16,083 nt of DNA from Flavobacteriales bacterium UBA5422 (GCA_002409405.1 DHNG01000014.1:21639-37721); one strand, 5' to 3'. Shown: positions 8,810 to 15,692, counted from the stretch's first letter. The notes: generated by a model not told the origin, from the sequence alone. Made by a program: numbers and translations.

Positions 8810-9049
8810 AAAAGAAACCTGTCAATCAAGTTTAGGATTCATTTTGAATTGTAAATCTATTGTGGGATTTAACTGAAAAACTGTTTCGTCTGATAACTTC
8901 TAAACTACTCAAAAATGACCACTTAAAAAACATGCTCCTTTGATTTTGTTCTCGGATAACACTGATTTTTAGAAATTATTTCTTAAATTATACTCCTCAA
9001 AATTGTATAAATCGTTTTGATGAAACGTATAACATCTAAAATTACTATC

Positions 9050-9973
9050 ATGAAAAAGACTCATTTTATTGGTGCATTCTTATGGTGCTTAAACTCATTC
9101 TCATTTGGTCAATTTAATACTCCGTGGACTACCACGACTTCAAGCGCAACCAGTTCTGGTTATATTGGAATAGGTATCAGACCGCTTTCAACATCCACAT
9201 CATTACCTAATTTTAATTTTCAAGTTCATGGCATAGCTGATTATATCGTCTATGGTGGTAGTCAATCAGGACTGGTTCAAGGTAATGAATTTGAAAATGA
9301 GAGTTCTCAATTTGAAAGTTCAATAAATTATGGAAAAACGTCTCGAATAGGCTTGACAAATAGTGTAACGGGTCTTGGAGCAAGTGATGGCACCGTACTA
9401 ATGATGGCTCAAAATGATTTTTTTATTAAAAATCAAGAGCTTGGAAATTTCACATTGTCAACAACTAATTTTTCTGTGCTTTTACATAATTCCTCCAAGA
9501 GAATCTGGGTAGGTGGCTCGCCATCTGCTGCTCTTACCTATGGTAAATTAAATCTCATTAGCCCGGATAATGGCTTATACATTGAAACAATCGGATCCAG
9601 CAAAAAAGGTTTGATCGTAAAAAGTTTTACAGATGCCTCAACAGCAATTGAAATTTTCGGTTCGAATGCAACGCTATCAAATTTCAGAGTGTATGCTTCT
9701 GGTTTGGTACGCGCGCGTGAGGTAATTATTGACCTGGCAGCATGGCCTGATTATGTATTTATGCCTGGTTATAAGTTAAAACCATTAAAAGAAATAGAAG
9801 TGTTTATTAATAAACATGGACATCTACCAGGTGTTCCCAGTGCAGATGAAGTGGCTAACGAAGGTGTTTCATTGGGTGAAATGAACAAAATACTTCTTGA
9901 AAAAATAGAAGAATTAACCCTCCATTTGATTGAGCAACAGAAACGTATTGAAGCATTGGAATCTAAAAAATAG
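9050..9973 (+). CDS. Secreted protein with tail-fibre/S74-chaperone-like C-terminus
   Basis: A 307-residue exported protein of unknown function. ATG 9050 is chosen because it begins a standard signal peptide (MKKTHFIGAFLWCLNSFSFGQ); earlier in-frame starts would add a polar extension. The middle (residues about 25-220) is Ser/Thr/Gly/Asn-rich and beta-strand-like, without a named domain. The last about 75 residues, WPDYVFMPGYKLKPLKEIE through HLPGVPSADEV, GVSLGEMNKILLEKIEELTL and a coiled coil to the end, match a C-terminal module common in Bacteroidota secreted proteins and resembling the end of phage tail fibres with intramolecular chaperones. This suggests a trimeric fibre-like protein. 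No T9SS tail is seen. The stop TAG is directly followed by GTGATG, the start of the next gene, so the two are co-translated. Confidence 0.8.
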   Translation: MKKTHFIGAFLWCLNSFSFGQFNTPWTTTTSSATSSGYIGIGIRPLSTSTSLPNFNFQVHGIADYIVYGGSQSGLVQGNEFENESSQFESSINYGKTSRIGLTNSVTGLGASDGTVLMMAQNDFFIKNQELGNFTLSTTNFSVLLHNSSKRIWVGGSPSAALTYGKLNLISPDNGLYIETIGSSKKGLIVKSFTDASTAIEIFGSNATLSNFRVYASGLVRAREVIIDLAAWPDYVFMPGYKLKPLKEIEVFINKHGHLPGVPSADEVANEGVSLGEMNKILLEKIEELTLHLIEQQKRIEALESKK

Positions 9974-9976
9974 GTG

Positions 9977-12706
9977 ATGAAAAAAATAATAACGAATCTA
10001 TTTACAGGGCTCAGTTTTGTTACAACTGCACAAGTAAGTGTCTATGAAAACAACAACACGGTTAGATATATAACAACAACCGAATTAAATGCAACAACTC
10101 CCATTGATGACAATAAAATTGAAATCGGAAATACAGGAGGTGCCAATTTCACAAGCAACATCAACAAAAGCATTGCAGCTTGTACAGAAGTACGTTTAAA
10201 ACCGAATACCCACTTAAAAGCTCCTGCAACCAGCTCCAATGAATTACATATAGATGTAGTGGCAGATAAATTGGAAATATTCTCGCATTCTCATACCGAC
10301 TTAACTCAAATTCACGCGCTTGAAAAATTTGAAACAAGTGTAGAACTTCCACTTGAAATTGCACAAAAAATTGCGGCTTATAAGCAGAATGAGTTAGATA
10401 CGAATGGCCTTAATCCATTTTTAGAGTGGGACGTATCTCTAAAAATTAAATACACACATCTTTCAACCGGATATTCACATTTTAATTATGGATTCTACTA
10501 CGAAGATTATGCCCGTAATATGAATGGTGGAAATGGAAACATGGAAAATTGGGGTTGGAATCTGGTTCCAAACACAGAAGGATTCCGGGTACGCTATGCT
10601 TTTCCGGAGTTAAATGGTTTATGGAAGATCGAATATGAGTTATTTGTAAAAAATGAACTGTATTATTCCTATTGTCCTTTTATGGTTACCGTTATTGATA
10701 AAAACCCCGAAGATGGATTTGTACGAGTAGCTGACAATAACCGTGTACTTCAAAGAAATAATGATTTATTTCTGCCTATTGGTCACAATTTGAAGTGGCC
10801 GGATTCCTATCAGAAAGCTAACGGAGATTGGATGTCTTGTGAATATAGCACAGAACCGTGCGAAAGTGCTGCATTTTATGCTTATGACCAGCAATTGCAG
10901 GATTTTGCAAACTCAAATATTGATTATTTCCGGATGCTTCTTTCTCCCGGATCCATTGATTTTGAATTTGAGAAAATGGGAAATTACTTTAACCGCCTCA
11001 ACTATGCAAAGGAAATCGATAAAATTATAGAATTTGCTGAAGATGAAGACATGTATGTTGATTTTAATATGAAGGTACATTACAATTTGGTAGATGGTCC
11101 TGTGTACTTTTTTTTTGCATGGGATGGTTCTGATTATACGGCTCCGGGCTTCGATGAAGCTTATGGCTTGCAGCAATATTGTTATATAGAGGAATTGAAT
11201 ATGAACAGCCCCATTGAATTTTTCACGAATACAGAAGCAAAAAAGTTTTACAAGCAGAAGTTGCGTTACCTTTTAAGCCGTTGGGGGTATAGCACGCATA
11301 TTGCGATGTTTGAGTTAATCAGTGAAATTAACCAAGTGGGGGATGTGGTAGAAATAGATTACGATTTTCCGGAAGACATCGCTCCTTCCGATACCAGTTC
11401 GTGGTGGGAATACAGTTTTCCAATAACTACCAGCAGCCCTTATGTTTCAAATGCATCGAATAGAGTCAATACCTACCTGTGGCAGAAGGAAATGGCAGCA
11501 TACATCAAGCATGACTTGCAGCACAAACAACACCTGCTCACGTGTAGCTATGCCGGAGGTCCGGGTGAAGGAGATTCTACTTTTTCCATTCCCGAACTGG
11601 ATCTTTTAAGTGTAAACATGTATTCCTTTGGAAATTTAAACAACATCGTTTCGCTGCAGAATAATTTAAAAGCTGTACACCAATTGTATAATAAACCCAT
11701 TATTTTCAGTGAATCGGGACCGCTGGATGAATTAACCTGTTCAGGTACCTACTCCTACACACAACAGTTATGGCAGTTAGCTTTCTCAGGCATTGCCGGA
11801 TTTAATTACTGGAATGCAGACAGGGTTGCTTTTGCCACTGAATGGGCAGAAATGAACAAGCTGAAAAACTGGATTTTAGACGACCCCCTCAAACAGTCCA
11901 TCTTATTGGGCGACTGGAAGGTGGGGCATGCGAACGGAACAGTACGAGGGACTCTTAACTCGTATTGGCGGAAAGATTTCAATTACATTTATGAAACAGC
12001 TACGTACCCCAGTACGTTTAAACGTGCATTTGGGGCACTGGTGAACCTCACGGATAATTATTATACCAACAATGAAGCAGATTCAAATTGGTGTATGGCT
12101 TGGGGGACTCAGAATCCATGGCTTGGTGTCCGAATTAATTTTGATGGGACGTTAAGTACCAATCAACGGCTTTTTGTTAAAAACGATCTTTCCACCAGCA
12201 ATGACCCCTTGTATATGCCCTGGGGGTATTATGAATATATTTCTGATTTAGTGTGGTACGATCTGGCCACTTTTGACACCATACCCGGAGATTGGACCAA
12301 TTACAATAGTTCCCCCTTGAGTCATCCGACCCTCTATGTGACGAATGAAGCGATTGCTACTCATGGAAACAGAGCTGTTGTGCCTTTTGAAGGGCAATTT
12401 AAAGAAATTTCAGAGCAGGGCATCGCACAAAACGAAAGTGAAGCTGTCCCACTATTTACAGCTGTGGAGAACAACGAGCGATTGGAAATTGTTGAAGTCA
12501 GGAAGGCGCCAATCAGAGCAGAACAACAGCCTACCATGTATGAAGTGTACATTACAAATGTGATGGGTCAAAAAATATACGAAGGAACCATTGATTTGAA
12601 CAATCAAAATGGTATCTTTACAGAACGCTTTCCTACTGGAATACTGATTATTACGTTAATAAATAATAATAACGAAAAACACACCGTGCGATGGTTAAAT
12701 TTATAA
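9977..12706 (+). CDS. T9SS-secreted putative clan GH-A (GH5-like) glycoside hydrolase
   Basis: A 909-residue secreted protein. ATG 9977 directly follows an in-frame GTG (9974) and the previous stop; the ATG gives the leader MKKIITNLFTGLSFVTTAQ. Residues about 20-160 are an unassigned N-terminal region. About 165-245 resemble a DUF5060-like beta domain (FRVRYAFPELNGLWKIEYEL) ahead of GFVRVADNNRVLQ---DLFLPIGHNL (about 250-275), typical of the entry to a cellulase-like TIM barrel. Within the barrel, MFELISEINQ places E450 as the likely acid/base, and PIIFSESGPLDE places E579 as the likely nucleophile; FNYWNAD (about 613-619) follows. The residues after 850 form a T9SS type A tail (YITNVMGQKIYEG, ending in RWLNL). 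The substrate is unknown; the usual NEP motif is replaced by SEIN, so it is a divergent member or possibly a non-catalytic one. The stop codon overlaps the next gene by 16 nt. Confidence 0.8.
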   Translation: MKKIITNLFTGLSFVTTAQVSVYENNNTVRYITTTELNATTPIDDNKIEIGNTGGANFTSNINKSIAACTEVRLKPNTHLKAPATSSNELHIDVVADKLEIFSHSHTDLTQIHALEKFETSVELPLEIAQKIAAYKQNELDTNGLNPFLEWDVSLKIKYTHLSTGYSHFNYGFYYEDYARNMNGGNGNMENWGWNLVPNTEGFRVRYAFPELNGLWKIEYELFVKNELYYSYCPFMVTVIDKNPEDGFVRVADNNRVLQRNNDLFLPIGHNLKWPDSYQKANGDWMSCEYSTEPCESAAFYAYDQQLQDFANSNIDYFRMLLSPGSIDFEFEKMGNYFNRLNYAKEIDKIIEFAEDEDMYVDFNMKVHYNLVDGPVYFFFAWDGSDYTAPGFDEAYGLQQYCYIEELNMNSPIEFFTNTEAKKFYKQKLRYLLSRWGYSTHIAMFELISEINQVGDVVEIDYDFPEDIAPSDTSSWWEYSFPITTSSPYVSNASNRVNTYLWQKEMAAYIKHDLQHKQHLLTCSYAGGPGEGDSTFSIPELDLLSVNMYSFGNLNNIVSLQNNLKAVHQLYNKPIIFSESGPLDELTCSGTYSYTQQLWQLAFSGIAGFNYWNADRVAFATEWAEMNKLKNWILDDPLKQSILLGDWKVGHANGTVRGTLNSYWRKDFNYIYETATYPSTFKRAFGALVNLTDNYYTNNEADSNWCMAWGTQNPWLGVRINFDGTLSTNQRLFVKNDLSTSNDPLYMPWGYYEYISDLVWYDLATFDTIPGDWTNYNSSPLSHPTLYVTNEAIATHGNRAVVPFEGQFKEISEQGIAQNESEAVPLFTAVENNERLEIVEVRKAPIRAEQQPTMYEVYITNVMGQKIYEGTIDLNNQNGIFTERFPTGILIITLINNNNEKHTVRWLNL

Positions 12707-13164
12707 ACATATTGCTTGTCTTGCTTGTATTGTTGGCTTGCAAGAAAAAGAAATTTGAATCGGATGCGTATGCGTTTATACTGGGAGAATGGGAGTGGGA
12801 GTTGTCTATTGCTTCCTGGAGCACCACTACTAACACGACTGGACCAGGCAGTTATTACTTAGATAAAATTTTTGTAAGAAAGGGAGAAATCTCTGAATAC
12901 TGCCGGCTTCGTTTTACAAACAATGGCAAACTCACCATTACCACACAAGAGGGAGAGAAAACCATGAAATTAAAACCACACAACGTGATTCAAATCGGGG
13001 AGAATCGCATTGTGCAATTCAAATCCAATGACGGTGAAATTATTACCTTTTCGTATTCAGCCGAATTGAACCAATTAGACACAGAGTACTCGTTTTTTTC
13101 ATTTCCCGCTCACGCATGCAATACGGGTTTTTTAATTTTAAACAGTAGCTATGAAAAAAATTAG
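12691..13164 (+). CDS. Small lipoprotein A (lipocalin-like GxW motif), function unknown
   Basis: A 157-residue predicted lipoprotein. Its ATG (12691) lies 16 nt inside the end of the glycoside hydrolase gene in another frame, which implies translational coupling. The signal MVKFINILLVLLVLLAC gives lipidated Cys17, followed by KKKK. The mature part is short and beta-rich: LGEWEWELSIAS (about 31-42, a GxW pattern as in lipocalin-like domains), CRLRFTNNGKLTITTQEG (about 71-88), then MKLKPHNVIQIG to FSYSAELNQLDTEY. Ends in NSSYEKN. The last 14 nt overlap the start of lipoprotein B. It is the intact version of a gene that is repeated, broken, about 1.08 kb downstream. Function unknown; a surface or inner-leaflet outer-membrane location is inferred. 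Confidence 0.8.
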   Translation: MVKFINILLVLLVLLACKKKKFESDAYAFILGEWEWELSIASWSTTTNTTGPGSYYLDKIFVRKGEISEYCRLRFTNNGKLTITTQEGEKTMKLKPHNVIQIGENRIVQFKSNDGEIITFSYSAELNQLDTEYSFFSFPAHACNTGFLILNSSYEKN

Positions 13165-13678
13165 CTGGATAATGCTATTTCTGGTGTTTTTAATTTCCTG
13201 TGAAAAAGAAAAGAAAGACGCTGCACCTTGTCATAAGGTATCAATAGAACCGGCACTCGTTGGAAAGTGGAAGTTAATCAGATGGAGTGCTTATGGTTAT
13301 AATACAATTACATGTGAGTATGTTGTAGGAGGAGGGGGAGGAGTGTACAATACATCTGACTGGGGAATAAATGTGGTATTAGAAATACGGCCTGAAGGAA
13401 CGCTTCGAACCTACAAAAATGATACACTGGTCAATGAATCCTTTCCAACAAACAGATCTGTAAATCCGAACATCGTCAGAGAACAATATAATGTTAATTG
13501 TGGGGAAATGTCTATGACCTTTGAATCGCCTAGTTCTTTGATAAATTCGTTACACGACATACAGACGGGAGATACATTAGAGATAAACAATCCATTTGTT
13601 GATATAAACTTTTATAGTGTTCCTAGTGGAGTTGGTTTATTTATTACCGCAAGACAATATTACATGAAGGTAGAATGA
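13151..13678 (+). CDS. Small lipoprotein B, copy 1 (lipocalin-like), function unknown
   Basis: A 175-residue predicted lipoprotein with signal MKKISWIMLFLVFLISC (Cys17) and a charged linker EKEKKDAAPC. ALVGKWKLIRWS (about 35-46) is the typical N-terminal strand of small Bacteroidota lipocalin-like lipoproteins; NVVLEIRPEGTLRTYKND (about 74-91) would be the central hairpin. Cys residues at 27, 55 and 117 could form disulfides. A glycine run (residues about 59-64, encoded by a GGAGGAGGGGGAGGAG tract) is the most variable point against copy 2. Its ATG lies within the last 14 nt of lipoprotein A (ATGAAAAAAATTAG contains both the start and the stop), so translation is probably coupled. Function unknown. 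Confidence 0.8.
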   Translation: MKKISWIMLFLVFLISCEKEKKDAAPCHKVSIEPALVGKWKLIRWSAYGYNTITCEYVVGGGGGVYNTSDWGINVVLEIRPEGTLRTYKNDTLVNESFPTNRSVNPNIVREQYNVNCGEMSMTFESPSSLINSLHDIQTGDTLEINNPFVDINFYSVPSGVGLFITARQYYMKVE

Positions 13679-13739
13679 CTTCAATTCTCAAAACGATACC
13701 TCCCGCTAAAAATTATGAGGCAGCACCAAGTGTAACGAA

Positions 13740-13790
13740 TTAGTTAACAACGAAAAACACACCGTTCGATGGTTAAATTTATCAACATAA
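13740..13790 (+). pseudogene. Remnant of the T9SS tail of the glycoside hydrolase
   Basis: In one frame this reads LVNNEKHTVRWLNLST-stop, against LINNNNEKHTVRWLNL-stop at the true gene end (12656-12706). Two Asn codons are missing, the original TAA is changed to TCA at 13782, and the next stop falls two codons later. It has no start and is a by-product of the duplication that carried the hydrolase 3' end along. Confidence 0.75.
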
Positions 13791-14057
13791 TACTGCCGGC
13801 TTCGTTTTACAAACAATGGTAAACTCACAATTACCACACAAGAGGGAGAGGAAACCATGAAATTAAAACCACACAACGTGATTCAAATCGGAAACAACCG
13901 CATTGCGCAATTCAAATCTGATGATGGTAAAATCATCACCTTTTCGTATTCAGCAGAATTGAACCGGTTAGACACAGAGTATCCGTTTTTTTCATTTCCC
14001 GCTCACACATGCAATACGGGTTTTCTAATTTTAACTAATAGCTATGAAAAAAATTAG
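13769..14057 (+). pseudogene. Broken second copy of lipoprotein A (185-nt deletion)
   Basis: The ATG (13769) and first seven codons match lipoprotein A, but 185 nt are deleted after 13788. That removes most of the signal peptide, the lipobox cysteine and the GEWEWEL region and shifts the frame, giving an 18-codon dead end (stop at 13820). The original frame resumes from 13791 and stays open to the TAG at 14055-14057. A 66-residue internal reading from ATG 13857 (MKLKPHNVIQIGNN...SYEKN) is about 86% identical to the C-terminal 66 residues of lipoprotein A, with no further frame damage. It would have no export signal. A substitution (A at 12958 to G at 13851) makes GAGAGG 5 nt before ATG 13857, so the fragment could still be translated and feed ribosomes to lipoprotein B copy 2 through the retained 14-nt overlap. 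Confidence 0.85.
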
Positions 14058-14562
14058 TTGGATAGTACTATTACTGGTGTTTTTAATTTCCTGTGAAAAA
14101 GACAAGAAAGACGCTGCTCCTTGTCATAATATATCAATAGAACCGGCACTCGTTGGAAAGTGGAAGTTAATCAGATGGAGTACGGCTGGTTCTAATACAG
14201 TTACATGTGAGGGTGGAGGAGGAATGTGGTACAATACTTCAGATTGGGGAATAAATGTGGTATTAGAAATACGGCATGAAGGAACGTTTCGAACCTACAA
14301 AAATGATACACTGGTCAATGAATCCTTTCCAACAAACAGATCTGTAAATCCGAACTTCGTCAGAGAACGATATGATGTTAATTGTGGGGAAATGTCTATG
14401 ACCTTTGAATCGAGCAGTTCGTTGATACATTCGTTACACGACATACAGACAGGAGATACACTACAGATAAACAATCCATTTGTTGATCTTAATTTTTATA
14501 GTGTTCCTGATGGAGTTACTTTCCTTGTTACTGTGCAGCAATATTACGTGAAGGTAGAATGA
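14044..14562 (+). CDS. Small lipoprotein B, copy 2 (lipocalin-like), function unknown
   Basis: A 172-residue paralogue of the lipoprotein at 13151-13678, roughly 80-85% identical. It has the same lipobox (MKKISWIVLLLVFLISC, Cys17), ALVGKWKLIRWS strand, NVVLEIRHEGTFRTYKND block and C-terminal QQYYVKVE. All features needed for export are intact, unlike its upstream partner. Differences cluster in two places: the Gly-rich loop around residues 47-63 (STAGSNTVTCEGGGGMW, shorter by three residues than copy 1) and the region before the C-terminus (VPDGVTFLVTVQ versus VPSGVGLFITAR). The start ATG 14044 lies within the TAG-terminated end of the broken lipoprotein A copy, preserving the overlap seen in copy 1. 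It converges on the asparaginase gene after 102 nt. Confidence 0.8.
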   Translation: MKKISWIVLLLVFLISCEKDKKDAAPCHNISIEPALVGKWKLIRWSTAGSNTVTCEGGGGMWYNTSDWGINVVLEIRHEGTFRTYKNDTLVNESFPTNRSVNPNFVRERYDVNCGEMSMTFESSSSLIHSLHDIQTGDTLQINNPFVDLNFYSVPDGVTFLVTVQQYYVKVE

Positions 14563-14664
14563 CTTCAATTCTCAAAACGATTGGTGTCAATAATAAGTAT
14601 ATCTGTTGCTTTCACAAAAAACACTTATTGGAATTCCTTACCCGTTCTCTTCTTTTTTCCGTAA

Positions 14665-15666
14665 TTATTCATGCAGGTAATATCCCGGTTTTTCCAGTCT
14701 GTTTCCTGAAGCGTCGTGCACAGCAAAGTTAAATCCGTCCTGAATGCAATAGGAACCATATTCTCCGGTTTTATTAATGGCAATAAACCCAACCTGGATG
14801 TCTTTCAGATTTTTCTGACGTCTTCCCGCAATTTCTACAATGCGTTCAACGGCTTCTTTACATGCTTTCTGCGGGCTTCTCCCCTGCCGCATTAGCTCCA
14901 CAACAAGGTGACTTCCAACTGTACGGATCACTTCTTCACCATGTCCGGTTGCCGTTGCTGCCCCCACTTCATTGTCAACAAACAGTCCGGCACCAATGAT
15001 CGGAGAATCCCCGACACGACCATTCATTTTAAACGCCAGACCAGAGGTGGTGCATGCTCCTGACAGATTCCCATTCGCATCCATGGCAATCATCCCGATG
15101 GTATCATGATTTTCAATATTCACCGGAGGCAAATATTCAGACTTTTGTAACCATTCCTTCCACTCTTTTTCCGATTCGGGGGTCAGCAGATTTTCTTTTT
15201 CAAACCCTTGCGAAAGTGCAAAACTAAGTGCTCCTTCCCCTACCAACATCACATGTGGTGTATTTTCCATTACCTTCCGTGCAACAGAAATCGGATTTTT
15301 AATGTATTCCAGAAAAGCAACAGATCCAATGTTATAATTGTGATCCATGATACACGCATCAAGTGTAACACGTCCATCTCTGTCAGGTCTGCCTCCATAC
15401 CCTACACTTCTTTCTGTCGGGTCATTTTCAACCAATCTGACCCCTTCCTCAACAGCGTTCAGTGCGTTTCCTCCTGCTACAAGGATTTTCCAGGCAGCTT
15501 CGTTTGCCCGCAACCCAAAATCCCAGGTGGACAACACTAAAGGGCCACCTTTCGGAGTTTTTCTTTTTTCCGGCAGGGTTTTATCTTGCATATGAATAGG
15601 TGGAACAGCAAATACCAACGAGGCAATTGCTGATGACTTAATGAATTTTCTTCTCGATGTTTGCAT
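14665..15666 (-). CDS. N4-(beta-N-acetylglucosaminyl)-L-asparaginase / isoaspartyl peptidase-type Ntn hydrolase, exported
   Basis: A 333-residue member of the glycosylasparaginase (asparaginase-2) family, which cleaves the GlcNAc-Asn bond of N-glycan remnants. The precursor self-cleaves before a conserved Thr, here T189 in NHDTIGMIAMD, leaving alpha (about 188) and beta (about 145) chains. Substrate-pocket residues are visible: R217 and D220 in NGRVGDSP and T240-G241 in ATGHGEE; WDFGLRANEAAWK (48-60) and GGNALNAVEEG (65-75) match the alpha chain. The N-terminus TSRRKFIKSSAIASLVFAV fits a Tat-type twin-arginine signal (S-R-R-x-F-I-K), so a periplasmic location is likely, as in the Elizabethkingia (Flavobacterium) meningosepticum enzyme. 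ATG 15666 is needed to include that signal. Asparaginase versus glycosylasparaginase specificity is not settled by sequence alone, but HDTIGM and the overall match favour glycosylasparaginase. Confidence 0.9.
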   Translation of the reverse strand: MQTSRRKFIKSSAIASLVFAVPPIHMQDKTLPEKRKTPKGGPLVLSTWDFGLRANEAAWKILVAGGNALNAVEEGVRLVENDPTERSVGYGGRPDRDGRVTLDACIMDHNYNIGSVAFLEYIKNPISVARKVMENTPHVMLVGEGALSFALSQGFEKENLLTPESEKEWKEWLQKSEYLPPVNIENHDTIGMIAMDANGNLSGACTTSGLAFKMNGRVGDSPIIGAGLFVDNEVGAATATGHGEEVIRTVGSHLVVELMRQGRSPQKACKEAVERIVEIAGRRQKNLKDIQVGFIAINKTGEYGSYCIQDGFNFAVHDASGNRLEKPGYYLHE

Positions 15667-15670
15667 GTTT

Positions 15671-15678
15671 CAAATCTA
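15671..15678 (-). promoter_or_regulatory. Candidate -7 box (TAGATTTG) very close to the asparaginase start
   Basis: On the minus strand this reads TAGATTTG, matching TAnnTTTG, with only four nucleotides (AAAC) before the ATG at 15666. If used, transcription would begin at or within the start codon region, implying a leaderless or nearly leaderless mRNA. No TTG at the usual -33 distance was found (one lies too close, 10 nt upstream), so a chance match is possible. Confidence 0.3.
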
Positions 15679-15692
15679 CACTTTTTACCAAT

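Larger units (their letters stand above)
8718..9049. other. Divergent intergenic region (332 nt) between lipoprotein and surface-protein operon
   Basis: No coding sequence is supported here. The left part (8718-8763) holds the leader and candidate promoter box of the minus-strand lipoprotein gene. A perfect 6-bp inverted repeat with a 7-nt loop lies at 8791-8809. The right part (8880-9049) must contain the start signals of the plus-strand operon beginning at 9050, but I find no full TAnnTTTG match there. In-frame upstream starts (TTG 9017, ATG 9020) exist but would put residues RITSKIT ahead of a normal signal peptide, so they are not used. Confidence 0.6.
12667..13697 (+). repeat. Tandem duplication, copy 1 (intact lipoprotein A + B cassette)
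   Basis: First unit of a direct tandem repeat of about 1.03 kb. It begins in the last 12-16 codons of the glycoside hydrolase gene and ends 19 nt after the stop of lipoprotein B, at the shared run ending CAAAACGAT. By eye the coding parts are about 90% identical to copy 2 at nucleotide level where both exist (roughly 21 differences in the 201 nt from 12964 to 13164). Confidence 0.9.
13740..14581 (+). repeat. Tandem duplication, copy 2 (lipoprotein A broken, B intact)
   Basis: Second unit of the direct repeat, separated from copy 1 by about 45 nt (13698-13740) of unrelated or diverged sequence. Relative to copy 1 it lacks 185 nt (copy-1 positions 12711-12895, joined at 13788/13789), and the B gene is 9 nt shorter. 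The right boundary is sharp, after CAAAACGAT at 14581; the left edge fades within the hydrolase tail around 13740-13745. Confidence 0.9.

Noticed and set aside
9017..9049. Starts at TTG 9017 or ATG 9020 for the fibre-like gene
   Set aside because: They would place a charged segment before an otherwise normal signal peptide; ATG 9050 gives a standard one.
12667..14581. Transposon or integron explanation for the repeated lipoprotein genes
   Set aside because: No transposase, terminal inverted repeats, target-site duplication or attachment-site-like element borders the repeat; simple tandem duplication followed by deletion explains it.
14592..14629. AATAAGT...ACTTATT inverted repeat between the lipoprotein and asparaginase genes
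   Set aside because: A 7-bp AT-rich stem with a 24-nt loop and no T-tract directly after the stem on either strand; not called as a bidirectional terminator.
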